DNA from: a bacterium
GTDB lineage: Bacteria; CLD3; SB21
Length of the DNA stretch: 45,434 nt
Assembly: GCA_019695335.1 (NCBI GenBank)
Contig: JAIBAF010000027.1
Coordinates: 1-45,434, forward strand
Direction of reading: 5' to 3'
Position 1 is the stretch's first letter; the number at the start of each line of letters is the position of its first letter. This document shows, in pieces, positions 7,015-15,221 of this stretch. Under the pieces are notes generated by a model. That model searched no databases. It worked only from the letters and a program-made list of their open reading frames with translations, and was not told where the DNA came from. The position numbers and the translations under genes are program-made.

Positions 7015-7422
7015 TTATGGTTTTTCACACAATTCAAGCAATACGCCGGACGTCGATTTCGGATGAACAAACGCAATCTTTGCGCCGTGAGCTCCCGTTT
7101 TAGGCGTTTCGTCAATCAGTTGAAATCCTTTCGATTTCAGGTCTTTCAACTTTTCCTCGATATTGGTAACATTGATCGCAATGTGAGCGATGCCGCCTTT
7201 GTTACCGTTCTTCTCGATGAATTTGGCGATCGGGCTGGACGGATCGGTTGCCGCGAGCAATTCAATTTTCGATTCTCCGATTTCAAAAAAAGCCGTTTCG
7301 ACTTTCTGATCGTCCACCGTTTCATGTCCGGTATAGTGAAAACCCATCGCTTCGTATAGTTTTTTAGCCGCTTCCAGATCGGTAACAGCAATGCCAATAT
7401 GATCGATTTTATTGAGTTTCAT
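7015..7422 (-). CDS. mce: Methylmalonyl-CoA epimerase
   Basis: A 135-residue VOC-fold enzyme that interconverts (S)- and (R)-methylmalonyl-CoA, linking propionyl-CoA carboxylation to the B12-dependent mutase. Family marks are KIDHIGIAVTDLEAA (His8, first metal ligand), GESKIELLAATDP, the central KGGIAHIAINVTN (second His) and the C-terminal LLELCE (Glu ligand). Length is exactly that expected. It sits 22 bases downstream of the 568-residue Rossmann protein gene. The mutase and propionyl-CoA carboxylase are not in the window. Confidence 0.93.
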   Translation of the reverse strand: MKLNKIDHIGIAVTDLEAAKKLYEAMGFHYTGHETVDDQKVETAFFEIGESKIELLAATDPSSPIAKFIEKNGNKGGIAHIAINVTNIEEKLKDLKSKGFQLIDETPKTGAHGAKIAFVHPKSTSGVLLELCEKP

Positions 7423-7444
7423 GATAATTCCTTTGATTCTGTCA

Positions 7445-9151
7445 TCACGCTTTCATGCGCTTACCTTTTTCTTCCACTGTAAAAATCCACCCGACCATCT
7501 TGCCCGGATCGATTTCCGGAAAATTATCCCAATATTCACGGTTGCGCAAATACCGCGAACCTGTTTCGTCATCTGCAACCGATTTGATTTCTTTGACGAG
7601 AATCGCGCATCGTTTACGCCATTGCTCCATATTCGCAACGCGCAAATCCACCCAACCGTCGCGCGCCCACGAATCTATTGAGTGCTTCTCAATTTTAAGT
7701 TCGTTTTCACCGTGAAACGGCGGAATTTTAATTTCATCGCCGCGAACCATAGATTTTCCATCGGACATGAGAATAGGAATGCCAATGGAAATAATTTCCT
7801 GACGCAGCTGTTCGTCGTTTACAATTATATCGGTGAGACGTTTCGACAATTCTTTTGCGCTTGTCCGCGCAACGACGTCCATGTCCGTAAAGCCGGCTTT
7901 GAGCAGGAACGCTTCGTAGAGCAATTTCGATACACGCGGCGGACCGAGCATTTCAAATGCAATCCCTTCGATGCCGTGCAACGTCTCAAGTTGTTTTAAT
8001 TTTTTAATGGCACTGTGGAAAAGATACCCCGCACGATACGTCGGCTCGAGCGTAGCATTATCCAATGCATTAATAATATCGTGTCCGGTGTTGCCGCCAC
8101 GAACCTCAAAAATAACGCTCTCGGCAATTTCCTCAGGAGTAACGTATTCCATTTGACCGGGCGTCGTTATCGTTTCAAATTCCCCGCGTGAAAATACACC
8201 GTTTTCACCGGTATCGATGTAGACGGCTTTAAGATTTTTCCCGGTCGTTTTGGCTAATCCCGGCATTTTTAACTGGAGTTTAGTGTTGAGCTTCACCGCT
8301 TTTTCGGGAGGGCAATCAACCAAACGTACAGGTTGTCCTTTTTTACGGATTTCACCGTAATCGATTTTCTTCCAACCGATGAGCCCGGTCGGTTTGATTT
8401 CTTTAATGATCGGACCATCGGGAGTCCGTCCCATCAGGAAAAGCAACAACGTATGCGCGCCGGCAATCGACGATTTGGACAACAATACGCGTGATGGCCT
8501 TTCCTCGCTGTGCGTGTAAGGAATATTCAATCCCATTCCTCCCGTGCCGCTAGTGCCGATTTTGACATACATTTGCGTTCGATGAATTTTCATCGACTGA
8601 TACAACAATTGCACGTGACGAATTAATTGCGGCATGTACAGCGTGCATAATAATTTTTCGGTCGTTTCGATCAGATCGTTTTGTTTTTTCTTCTTAGCTG
8701 CATTGAGTTGCCGGATAACATTGCGCGTGCTTTGGAAAATATCCTGATAGGCAATTGCCGTCGCGGAATTGATACAATCGACAATAATATCTGGCTGGTA
8801 TTGGCTCAACAATTTAAACAGGCTCGAGCGTTTCAGTACTTCGTCGTTCAACTCTGAGATCATGTCGTCCATCAACATGCCACGATAACGCTCGTCCGCC
8901 ATTAATTTTTCACGAGGCATATCTTTCAGTTGATGCCGGAGAAATACATTACCCCACCATGGTATAAAAAAATTCTTTCCGGCTTTGGGGAATTCTTTTT
9001 TCAAATCACTTACCGCTTCTATCGCTTCGCTCTTATTAAGCGACGTCACGATCAGGCGACCGGGCTTTTCTTCCATCAATTTTCTGCAAATTGCCGAGCC
9101 GACGAGCCCCCATCCTCCCAATACCAGTACCGTCTTTTTTTGAATATCCAT
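7445..9151 (-). CDS. Large Rossmann-fold (epimerase/SDR-like) protein, 568 aa, function unknown
   Basis: The N-terminus is a dinucleotide-binding fold: TVLVLGGWGLVGSAICRKL (G-x-x-G-x-x-G, residues about 8-24), then a strand and LIVTSLNKSEA. DIIVDCINSATAIAYQDI is a later Rossmann strand. Around residues 200-240 a TSGTGGMG segment is followed by SKSSIAGAHTL, similar in position to the Ser/Tyr/Lys region of extended SDRs, but no clear Y-x-x-x-K is seen. The remaining 300 residues match nothing I recognise and contain ARDGWVDLRVANMEQWRKRC near the end. It lies just upstream of mce and downstream of folD, so a role in CoA-linked or one-carbon metabolism is possible but unproven. Confidence 0.7.
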   Translation of the reverse strand: MDIQKKTVLVLGGWGLVGSAICRKLMEEKPGRLIVTSLNKSEAIEAVSDLKKEFPKAGKNFFIPWWGNVFLRHQLKDMPREKLMADERYRGMLMDDMISELNDEVLKRSSLFKLLSQYQPDIIVDCINSATAIAYQDIFQSTRNVIRQLNAAKKKKQNDLIETTEKLLCTLYMPQLIRHVQLLYQSMKIHRTQMYVKIGTSGTGGMGLNIPYTHSEERPSRVLLSKSSIAGAHTLLLFLMGRTPDGPIIKEIKPTGLIGWKKIDYGEIRKKGQPVRLVDCPPEKAVKLNTKLQLKMPGLAKTTGKNLKAVYIDTGENGVFSRGEFETITTPGQMEYVTPEEIAESVIFEVRGGNTGHDIINALDNATLEPTYRAGYLFHSAIKKLKQLETLHGIEGIAFEMLGPPRVSKLLYEAFLLKAGFTDMDVVARTSAKELSKRLTDIIVNDEQLRQEIISIGIPILMSDGKSMVRGDEIKIPPFHGENELKIEKHSIDSWARDGWVDLRVANMEQWRKRCAILVKEIKSVADDETGSRYLRNREYWDNFPEIDPGKMVGWIFTVEEKGKRMKA

Positions 9152-9197
9152 ACATCAGCCTCGCGTGTTATTCAGATTCCATCATTCGGTTCGATAT

Positions 9198-10073
9198 TTA
9201 TTTTTTCAAAACTGCTTTCAATGTATTTTTCATCAACATAATAATGGTCATCGGCCCGACACCGCCGGGTACGGGCGTAATGGCCGACGCAACAGCCTTG
9301 GCCGATTCGAAATGAACGTCACCCGTTAATCTGAATCCGGATTTCTTTGAAGCATCGGCAACACGGTTCATCCCAACGTCAATCACAACGGCTCCGGGTT
9401 TGATCATGTCACCGCGAATAACTTCAGCTTGTCCCATCGCCGCGATCAGAATGTCCGCTTGTTTTGTATGATAGGACAAATCTTTCGTTCCGGTGTGACA
9501 AACGGTTACCGTCGAATTCGCGCCTTTGGCTTTTTGAATCAGCATACTTGCCAAAGGTTTACCAACGATATTGCTTCTCCCGACGATCACAGTATGTTTG
9601 CCCGATGGATCGGCATTGCTGCGCATCAGTAATTCCTGCACACCGGCCGGAGTACATGGTAAAAATACCGGTTCGCCGATCGATAATCTTCCGACATTAA
9701 ACGGATGAAAGCAATCGACGTCTTTGAAAGGATCGATTGAATTAATGATAACGCTTTCATTGATCTGCTTCGGCAACGGTAACTGCACCAGAATACCCGA
9801 AACTTTCGGATTCGTATTGAGTTCATTAATCAACTTTAATAACTCTTCCTGCGACGTTGACGCCGACAATTTAATCGTTTCATGGCTCATACCGACTTCT
9901 TCGCACATTTTTCCTTTATTGCGAACGTATACTTCCGAGGCAGGATTATCGCCAACTAATACGACCGACAAATGCGGTACGATACCGGTTTGTTTTAGCT
10001 TGGCAACTTCTGAAGCGATTTCATGTTTAATGTCGTCAGCGATTTTTTTCCCATCAATGATTGCAGCGGTCAT
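9198..10073 (-). CDS. folD: Bifunctional methylene-THF dehydrogenase / methenyl-THF cyclohydrolase
   Basis: A 291-residue FolD of normal length. It oxidises 5,10-methylene-THF to methenyl-THF with NADP and hydrolyses that to 10-formyl-THF in the cytosol. Seen motifs are the substrate-site segment with VLVGDNPASEVYVRNKGKMC (Tyr and Lys of the active site), ILVQLPLPKQI, the cofactor loop TVIVGRSNIVGKP, and the C-terminal signature TPVPGGVGPMTI. The ATG has GGAG upstream. It is followed after 46 bases by the large Rossmann gene and preceded by the YmdB-type phosphoesterase gene. Confidence 0.96.
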   Translation of the reverse strand: MTAAIIDGKKIADDIKHEIASEVAKLKQTGIVPHLSVVLVGDNPASEVYVRNKGKMCEEVGMSHETIKLSASTSQEELLKLINELNTNPKVSGILVQLPLPKQINESVIINSIDPFKDVDCFHPFNVGRLSIGEPVFLPCTPAGVQELLMRSNADPSGKHTVIVGRSNIVGKPLASMLIQKAKGANSTVTVCHTGTKDLSYHTKQADILIAAMGQAEVIRGDMIKPGAVVIDVGMNRVADASKKSGFRLTGDVHFESAKAVASAITPVPGGVGPMTIIMLMKNTLKAVLKK

Positions 10074-10152
10074 GATAACTCCGGAAAATTTATGGTTTCA
10101 GATTGAAGATTGTCAACTTTAGATTATTACAAAAAAATTCTAAAATATTAAA

Positions 10153-10947
10153 CTATTTCTGATCGATTCGGATCCGTTCGACGTGCGTAGCCTTACCGGT
10201 TTGCGTATCGATTTTAAAAAATAAGCCGTGCAGCCTTACGTCGCCGTGAGCAGGCTCGAATTTGAAATACGTTTGAAGGATGAACTTCCTGATGGCGGCA
10301 TCTTTTTGCATTCCGATAACGCCGTCGTGCGGGCCGGTCATGCCAACGTCCGTAATGAAAGCGGTTCCGGCCGGCGAAATTTTTTCATCCGCTGTTTGCA
10401 CGTGGGTGTGCGTTCCGATAATTGCGCTGGCTTTTCCGTCAACATAATGAGCAAAAGCAATTTTTTCAGCCGTCGCCTCAGCATGAAAATCAACGATTAC
10501 GACGTCGGTTTCTTTTTTGATCCTTTCAATTTCACGTTCTCCGGTACGAAATGGACATTCAATATCATAAAGATAGGTACGGCCTTGCAGATTGATCACT
10601 CCAACTTTGATTCCGTTCTTGAGTTGATAGATAACGGAGCCTTTGCCCTCATTGCCTGTTGGATAATTGAGAGGACGAAGAAGGAATTTCTGTATCAAAG
10701 GATTTTCGGAATAAAACGTTTTCTTACGATCCCAAATATGGTTACCGCTTGTAATCACATGTACACCTACGTTAAAAAGCGTTTGGCACATTACATCGGT
10801 AATGCCTTTACCTTCACAGGCGTTTTCGCCATTGGCAACGACAAAATCAATTTTCCGTTCTTCGATCAATCGCGGCAATGTATCTTTTACCATATCCATT
10901 CCCGGCGTTCCAAAGATATCGGCCACGTGCAAACACTTCAATTCCAT
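10153..10947 (-). CDS. ymdB: YmdB-type metallophosphoesterase (TIGR00282 family)
   Basis: A 264-residue calcineurin-like phosphoesterase of the YmdB family. Metal-binding motifs appear in order: the first strand with VADIFGTPG, NGENACEGKGIT, SGNHIWD, DFHAEATAEK, GTHTHVQTADE and ITDVGMTGPHDGVIG. In Bacillus the homologue hydrolyses 2',3'-cyclic nucleotides and affects biofilm and RNA decay; here that role is inferred from family only. Gene order UbiD, YmdB, FolD on the minus strand with 50-80 base gaps suggests one transcript. YmdB genes frequently sit near folD and xse genes in diverse bacteria. Confidence 0.93.
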   Translation of the reverse strand: MELKCLHVADIFGTPGMDMVKDTLPRLIEERKIDFVVANGENACEGKGITDVMCQTLFNVGVHVITSGNHIWDRKKTFYSENPLIQKFLLRPLNYPTGNEGKGSVIYQLKNGIKVGVINLQGRTYLYDIECPFRTGEREIERIKKETDVVIVDFHAEATAEKIAFAHYVDGKASAIIGTHTHVQTADEKISPAGTAFITDVGMTGPHDGVIGMQKDAAIRKFILQTYFKFEPAHGDVRLHGLFFKIDTQTGKATHVERIRIDQK

Positions 10948-10998
10948 ACATCTCCTTTAATTCGGATCAATCTAAAAATTATCGTCAAAACTTACAAG

Positions 10999-12831
10999 TT
11001 ACACCCAACCGTGTAAAACGCGTCCTTTCACGCCCAGCGCATCAACCTTCCGTGATACTTCAGGATCTTCTGCCAGTGGCGGAGCATGATGCGGTTTGAT
11101 ACGGGCATCGATTACCAGAGGTCCCCGACAACCCCAATGTTTATCGTCGATGAACGTACGCACGCCTTCAATATCCGTCGCAGGATTTGAACGCGTGAAC
11201 GTTGTCCACAAAAAATTGTTCAGATTGCGACCGGCAAATTCACTGTCATCAACCAATACCATCAGAGGAAAATCGTCCCAAACCCGAACCGATTCGTAAA
11301 AATCGCAGAAACCTTTGAGCGTTTTCTTTCCGATTGTTCGGTCGCTGAAGGCCGGCGCCTGAATCGCAACGACGCCTGGTATTACGATTTTTGGATTATT
11401 GAATCCGGCCGGCAAATGAATATCCACGGGTAATTGCGACGGCAATTTACGACGAATGCGCCCAGCGGCTGCTACAACAACTTTAGAACCTTCGTTGATC
11501 GCCGTGCCTGAATAATCCAGCGTATCCATCGTCGTTCGCGTTTGAAAATGCAGATCCGTCTCCCAGTTCACGCGTTCTAAAATATGTTTAAAAAAGTCTC
11601 CGATATTATGAATATCCAAATCAGGATTGTCTTCCCTTGCCGCAATCATCAGGTATTTGGCAAGTGACAATTGCCCCTGGCCGAGTATTGCATTGGCGAT
11701 CGTCAGAATTTCTTGCGGTTTTCGCTCTTCAAACGGAACATACCGTTCACTGCCAATGGCTAATAACAACGGATGCACGCCGGCCGCATCGACGGCATTA
11801 ACGGCATGGAGCCCGGCAATGACAGTCGGAATAATCGGCCCGGTGATTTCATGAATAATTTCTCCGAACGACGTGTCTTCCTGCGGCGGTCTCCCGACAA
11901 CAGTAAACGGCCAGATGGCATCTTCGCGATGATAAATTTTGTCGACTTTGATAAAAGGAAAATCGTGAGTAAGACTATAATATCCCAGATGATCTCCAAA
12001 AGGCCCTTCCGGTTTTTTCAGGTTAGGATCGACCGTTCCTGTAATACAAAAATCGGCATCGGCGGCAATAGTAAATCCATCGCGTTGAGAATAACGCACG
12101 CGGTTGCCCGATAAAACTCCGCCGAACATCAATTCGGTCAATCCTTCGGGTAGCGGCATTACGGCGGCCAGTGCCATCGCCGGATGGCCGCCCACAAAAA
12201 TACTGACACGCATTTTTTCTCCGCGCCGGATCGCGGCTGAATGATGCACACCGATACTACGATGTATTTGATAATGCAATCCTATTTCTTCGTTCGTGAT
12301 ATATTGTCCGCCGGATAATTGAATCCTGTACATTCCGAGATTCGACATTCGCCAGCCGGGAAAATCCGGATGTTCGGTATATACCTGAGGGAGAGTGACA
12401 AATGCGCCGCCGTCATTCGGCCAGCTTTGAATTTGCGGTAGATCTTGTACTCGGCATTGATGCGCCAAAACCGGACCGGACGCAACTTTTTTTGGGATGG
12501 TTCTCAAAGCCGCCAGCGGCGCGCCGGCATATCGCAACGGATGTTTTAAAAAAATAACCGGATCGATTTTCAGATCAACCAGTTGTTTCACGCGTTTCAG
12601 TGTGTGGCGAAAAATAAATCGCGTCCGTTCCATCGTACCAAATAAATTCGACACACATGGAAAGCGGCAACCTTTGACGTTGGTAAATAATAAGGCCGGC
12701 CCCTGGTTTTGATAAACGCGACGCTGGATTTCAGCCATCTCCAGATACGGATCAACTTCGTCGGTTACGCGAATAAGGAATCCGTTTTTTTCCAAGTCAT
12801 CGACACATTGCCGTAATGAACGGTGATTCAT
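10999..12831 (-). CDS. UbiD family decarboxylase
   Basis: A 610-residue member of the UbiD family, which uses prenylated FMN to decarboxylate aromatic or alpha,beta-unsaturated acids. The length and the opening SLRQCVDDLEKNGFLIRVTD are those of the long UbiD forms commonly annotated as menaquinone biosynthesis decarboxylases. The active-site segment KPEGPFGDHLGYYS holds the catalytic Glu and Asp, and the cofactor region IGVHHSAAIRRGEKM precedes it. No UbiX (prenyl-FMN synthase) is in the window. The cbb3 oxidase and YmdB/FolD neighbours do not fix the substrate; a quinone pathway role is most likely. The ATG at 12831 follows a weak AAAGAGG site. Confidence 0.88.
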   Translation of the reverse strand: MNHRSLRQCVDDLEKNGFLIRVTDEVDPYLEMAEIQRRVYQNQGPALLFTNVKGCRFPCVSNLFGTMERTRFIFRHTLKRVKQLVDLKIDPVIFLKHPLRYAGAPLAALRTIPKKVASGPVLAHQCRVQDLPQIQSWPNDGGAFVTLPQVYTEHPDFPGWRMSNLGMYRIQLSGGQYITNEEIGLHYQIHRSIGVHHSAAIRRGEKMRVSIFVGGHPAMALAAVMPLPEGLTELMFGGVLSGNRVRYSQRDGFTIAADADFCITGTVDPNLKKPEGPFGDHLGYYSLTHDFPFIKVDKIYHREDAIWPFTVVGRPPQEDTSFGEIIHEITGPIIPTVIAGLHAVNAVDAAGVHPLLLAIGSERYVPFEERKPQEILTIANAILGQGQLSLAKYLMIAAREDNPDLDIHNIGDFFKHILERVNWETDLHFQTRTTMDTLDYSGTAINEGSKVVVAAAGRIRRKLPSQLPVDIHLPAGFNNPKIVIPGVVAIQAPAFSDRTIGKKTLKGFCDFYESVRVWDDFPLMVLVDDSEFAGRNLNNFLWTTFTRSNPATDIEGVRTFIDDKHWGCRGPLVIDARIKPHHAPPLAEDPEVSRKVDALGVKGRVLHGWV

Positions 12832-13006
12832 ACAACCTCTTTAAAAAAACCGTGCCATAATACGGAAATTTGTACTAAAAGAAAACCAGATTATTCATTT
12901 TAATAGTGTCGCTACGACATGGAGATATGTCTACAATAACTTCAATTGGAACAAATAAAAAAAGCGCTCCAACAAGGAGCGCTTCTTAACGGAGGAGACT
13001 ATGCTA
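12832..13006. other. Gap upstream of ubiD holding a terminator
   Basis: The gap between the UbiD start and the stop of the beta-rich protein has no credible ORF. It must contain the ubiD promoter, but I cannot place -35 and -10 boxes with confidence. A short imperfect dyad GACATggagatATGTC lies near 12917-12932, and a strong terminator occupies 12954-12986. Confidence 0.5.
12954..12986 (-). terminator. Factor-independent terminator after the beta-rich protein gene
   Basis: AAGCGCTCC and GGAGCGCTT form a nine-bp stem with a five-base loop (12962-12984). Read on the minus strand, the stem is followed by a run of T residues. It ends the gene at 13007-13648 before ubiD. Confidence 0.9.
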
Positions 13007-13648
13007 TCAGAAGGCAATACCAAATTTCAATAATTGAAAATCCAAATATATTTTTTCAAAGTCGCTGCTGAAAAATGTATCGACTTTTTTATCCGTGCCT
13101 GTAAAATACCGTCCAACGCTCAAGCCTGTACCCCAGTACAAACCGCTTTTCGAAAAATAACGATAACCAATACCACAGAAAACGCCAAGCTTATTTCGAG
13201 TAACGCTTTTCGAAACATCGGACAAAAACTCATCTTCTTTTGAACTAATATGCGCAAATGTTGCGCCGCCGCTTAAATAAAATCCTTTTTGATGTTCCCC
13301 TAAAAAACGGCGGTAATGCGCCTCGACTTCATAATAACGATCGCCATGCCCGGACTGAATCAAAACAGGAAATGCAATTTCAGCTTTTCGGCTTACGTTG
13401 AATAACGAAAATCCGCCGGCCAGTGAAAATGTTTTATCCGCACTTGCAACTAGTAATCGGGCCGGATTCAATTCTATTCCGTAATTCTTTCCTGTCAATG
13501 GCTCCAACGCTACCTCATTGTATAATTCGGTTTGCTTCTGCATCATTTGCTTTTGCAATGCAATCACGGTGTCAATTTTTGAATCGCTCTGACTCCATGC
13601 CGTTGGATTCAAAAATAACATTCCAACTAAGCATAATACCCATTTCAT
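13007..13648 (-). CDS. Secreted beta-rich protein, probable outer-membrane barrel, unknown function
   Basis: The reading frame extends upstream to 13720, but ATG 13648 is chosen because GGAGA lies seven bases upstream and it opens a good signal peptide (MKWVLCLVGMLF...WSQ). The mature part begins with a short helical region (ALQKQMMQKQTELYNEV) and then runs in amphipathic strands with many alternating aromatic and Gly residues (GFYLSGGATFAHIS, KLGVFCGIGYRYFSKSG, GLYWGTGLSVGRYF), ending LLKFGIAF with a terminal Phe, as outer-membrane barrels often do. No family was recognised. It is transcribed alone, between a terminator and the divergent photolyase gene. Confidence 0.72.
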   Translation of the reverse strand: MKWVLCLVGMLFLNPTAWSQSDSKIDTVIALQKQMMQKQTELYNEVALEPLTGKNYGIELNPARLLVASADKTFSLAGGFSLFNVSRKAEIAFPVLIQSGHGDRYYEVEAHYRRFLGEHQKGFYLSGGATFAHISSKEDEFLSDVSKSVTRNKLGVFCGIGYRYFSKSGLYWGTGLSVGRYFTGTDKKVDTFFSSDFEKIYLDFQLLKFGIAF

Positions 13649-13732
13649 TTTGATCTCTCCATTTTTAATTTTGTTTAAACACTGTATTTGAGACACGCGA
13701 GTAAGAACTGGCAAGAACAATGCCCGGCCTCA

Positions 13733-13796
13733 AACGTATGATTTTACGTTATTTAAAAAATCAGCAGATGTGGATTACTTTCACACCGTGAAAGTA
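13733..13796. promoter_or_regulatory. Two dyads upstream of the photolyase gene
   Basis: AACGTA-N6-TACGTT at 13733-13750 and TACTTTCAC-ACC-GTGAAAGTA at 13776-13796 are both perfect inverted repeats in the 187-base divergent gap between the beta-rich protein (13648) and the photolyase start (13836). The second (nine-bp arms) could be an operator or a small hairpin in the leader. Light- or DNA-damage-responsive regulators are plausible binders, but no regulator gene is adjacent. Confidence 0.5.
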
Positions 13797-13835
13797 CGAG
13801 GTTGCGAATATTGCGAATCTGCTTTATTTTGGGCT

Positions 13836-15218
13836 ATGAAGTTTAATCATTCAATTGTCTGGCTTCGCCGCGATCTGCGATTGCACGATCATACGGCATT
13901 AGCACATGCGATCGAAAACAGCCGTACGGTTTCACTGATTTTTATTTTTGATCCTTCAATCATTAAAAACCTTCCTCCCACTGACCGCCGATTGACGTTT
14001 ATTTGGGAATCGCTGGTAGATATCGACAAGCAGCTACGCTTATCCGGAGGTGCGGCAGTCCATAAATTTCACGCCTTGCCGGAAAAAGTATTACCTGAAT
14101 TATTTCAAACCTGCTCCATCGATGCACTTTTTTTTAATCATGATTACGAACCTGTGGCTATGCAACGCGACACTGCGATCGACCGACTCGGTCGAGAAGC
14201 CGGCGTGCATGTTCAATCGTTTAAAGATCAGGTTGTTTTTGAAAAAAACGAAATACTCAAAGACGATCGGACACCTTACAAAGTATTTACCGCTTACAAA
14301 AATAAATGGCTCAAGGAGTACGAAACGCTTCTTCCCGAAAATGTACGACCTGCGGTTAATAACCTCACCAAAATCGTTTCTCTGAATACAAATTTTCCGA
14401 AAGTAAACGGACTTGAAAATATTAAATTCCACCGGCAAGAAAATTTTATCAAAGGCGGCGAATCGGAAGCCCAAAAAACATGGAAGCAGTTTTCAATAAG
14501 TTTTTTAAATGATTATGATCGTCTCCGCGATTTACCGGGCGAAGATCAAACGTCGCGTCTTTCACCGTTTTTACGTTTTGGAAATATTTCAGTAAGACAG
14601 TTATTGCTGGAAATAAAAAATTATTCTTCGAGCGGTTCAAAAATTTATATGAGCGAATTAATCTGGCGGGAATTTTTTATGATGATTTTATATCATTTTC
14701 CCCACGTTGTACAGCAATCGTTCAATAAGCCCTTCGATAAAGTCCGGTGGTTGAATAATGAAAAGTGGTTTGAAGCATGGTGCAAAGGACGGACTGGATT
14801 CCCGATCGTCGATGCCGGAATGCGTCAGCTTAGCGAAACCGGATGGATGCATAATCGCGTACGGATGATCACGGCGTCGTTCCTTGTCAAACATCTGCAC
14901 ATAGACTGGCGCTGGGGTGAAAAGTATTTTGCAGAAAAATTATTGGACTACGAGTTATCGAGTAATAACGGCAACTGGCAATGGGCGGCAGGCACCGGTG
15001 TTGACGCGGCGCCTTATTTTCGTATTTTTAATCCGATCACACAAAGTAAAAAGTTTGACCCGGAAGGCGTCTACATCCGGCGATGGATTCCTGAATTAAG
15101 AGAATTATCGGCAAAATTAATTCACAATCCTTCCGGTATCAATCAGTACCCGTCTCCGATCATTGATTTGGACAAAGAACGGAAAGTGTGTTTGGATCTT
15201 TATAATCTTCGCAGTTAG
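13836..15218 (+). CDS. phr: Deoxyribodipyrimidine photolyase (class I cryptochrome/photolyase family)
   Basis: From ATG 13836 the product is 460 residues, close to class I CPD photolyases; the frame is open further upstream, but the family N-terminus SIVWLRRDLRLHDHTAL begins right here. The N-terminal Rossmann-type domain would hold an antenna pigment. The C-terminal FAD domain shows SELIWREFFMMILYHFP, FPIVDAGMRQLSETGWMHNR, MITASFLVKHLHIDWRWGE, and NNGNWQWAAGTGVDAAPYFR. These are the flavin and DNA-lesion contact segments of CPD photolyases, which split pyrimidine dimers with blue light. The protein is cytosolic. The stop lies three bases from the stop of the convergent ABC transporter gene. 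Confidence 0.94.
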   Translation: MKFNHSIVWLRRDLRLHDHTALAHAIENSRTVSLIFIFDPSIIKNLPPTDRRLTFIWESLVDIDKQLRLSGGAAVHKFHALPEKVLPELFQTCSIDALFFNHDYEPVAMQRDTAIDRLGREAGVHVQSFKDQVVFEKNEILKDDRTPYKVFTAYKNKWLKEYETLLPENVRPAVNNLTKIVSLNTNFPKVNGLENIKFHRQENFIKGGESEAQKTWKQFSISFLNDYDRLRDLPGEDQTSRLSPFLRFGNISVRQLLLEIKNYSSSGSKIYMSELIWREFFMMILYHFPHVVQQSFNKPFDKVRWLNNEKWFEAWCKGRTGFPIVDAGMRQLSETGWMHNRVRMITASFLVKHLHIDWRWGEKYFAEKLLDYELSSNNGNWQWAAGTGVDAAPYFRIFNPITQSKKFDPEGVYIRRWIPELRELSAKLIHNPSGINQYPSPIIDLDKERKVCLDLYNLRS

Positions 15219-15221
15219 CAC

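Noticed and set aside
10228-11016. 262-residue plus-strand frame opposite the YmdB-type gene
   Set aside because: Antisense to an intact metallophosphoesterase; no ribosome site and no recognisable domain.
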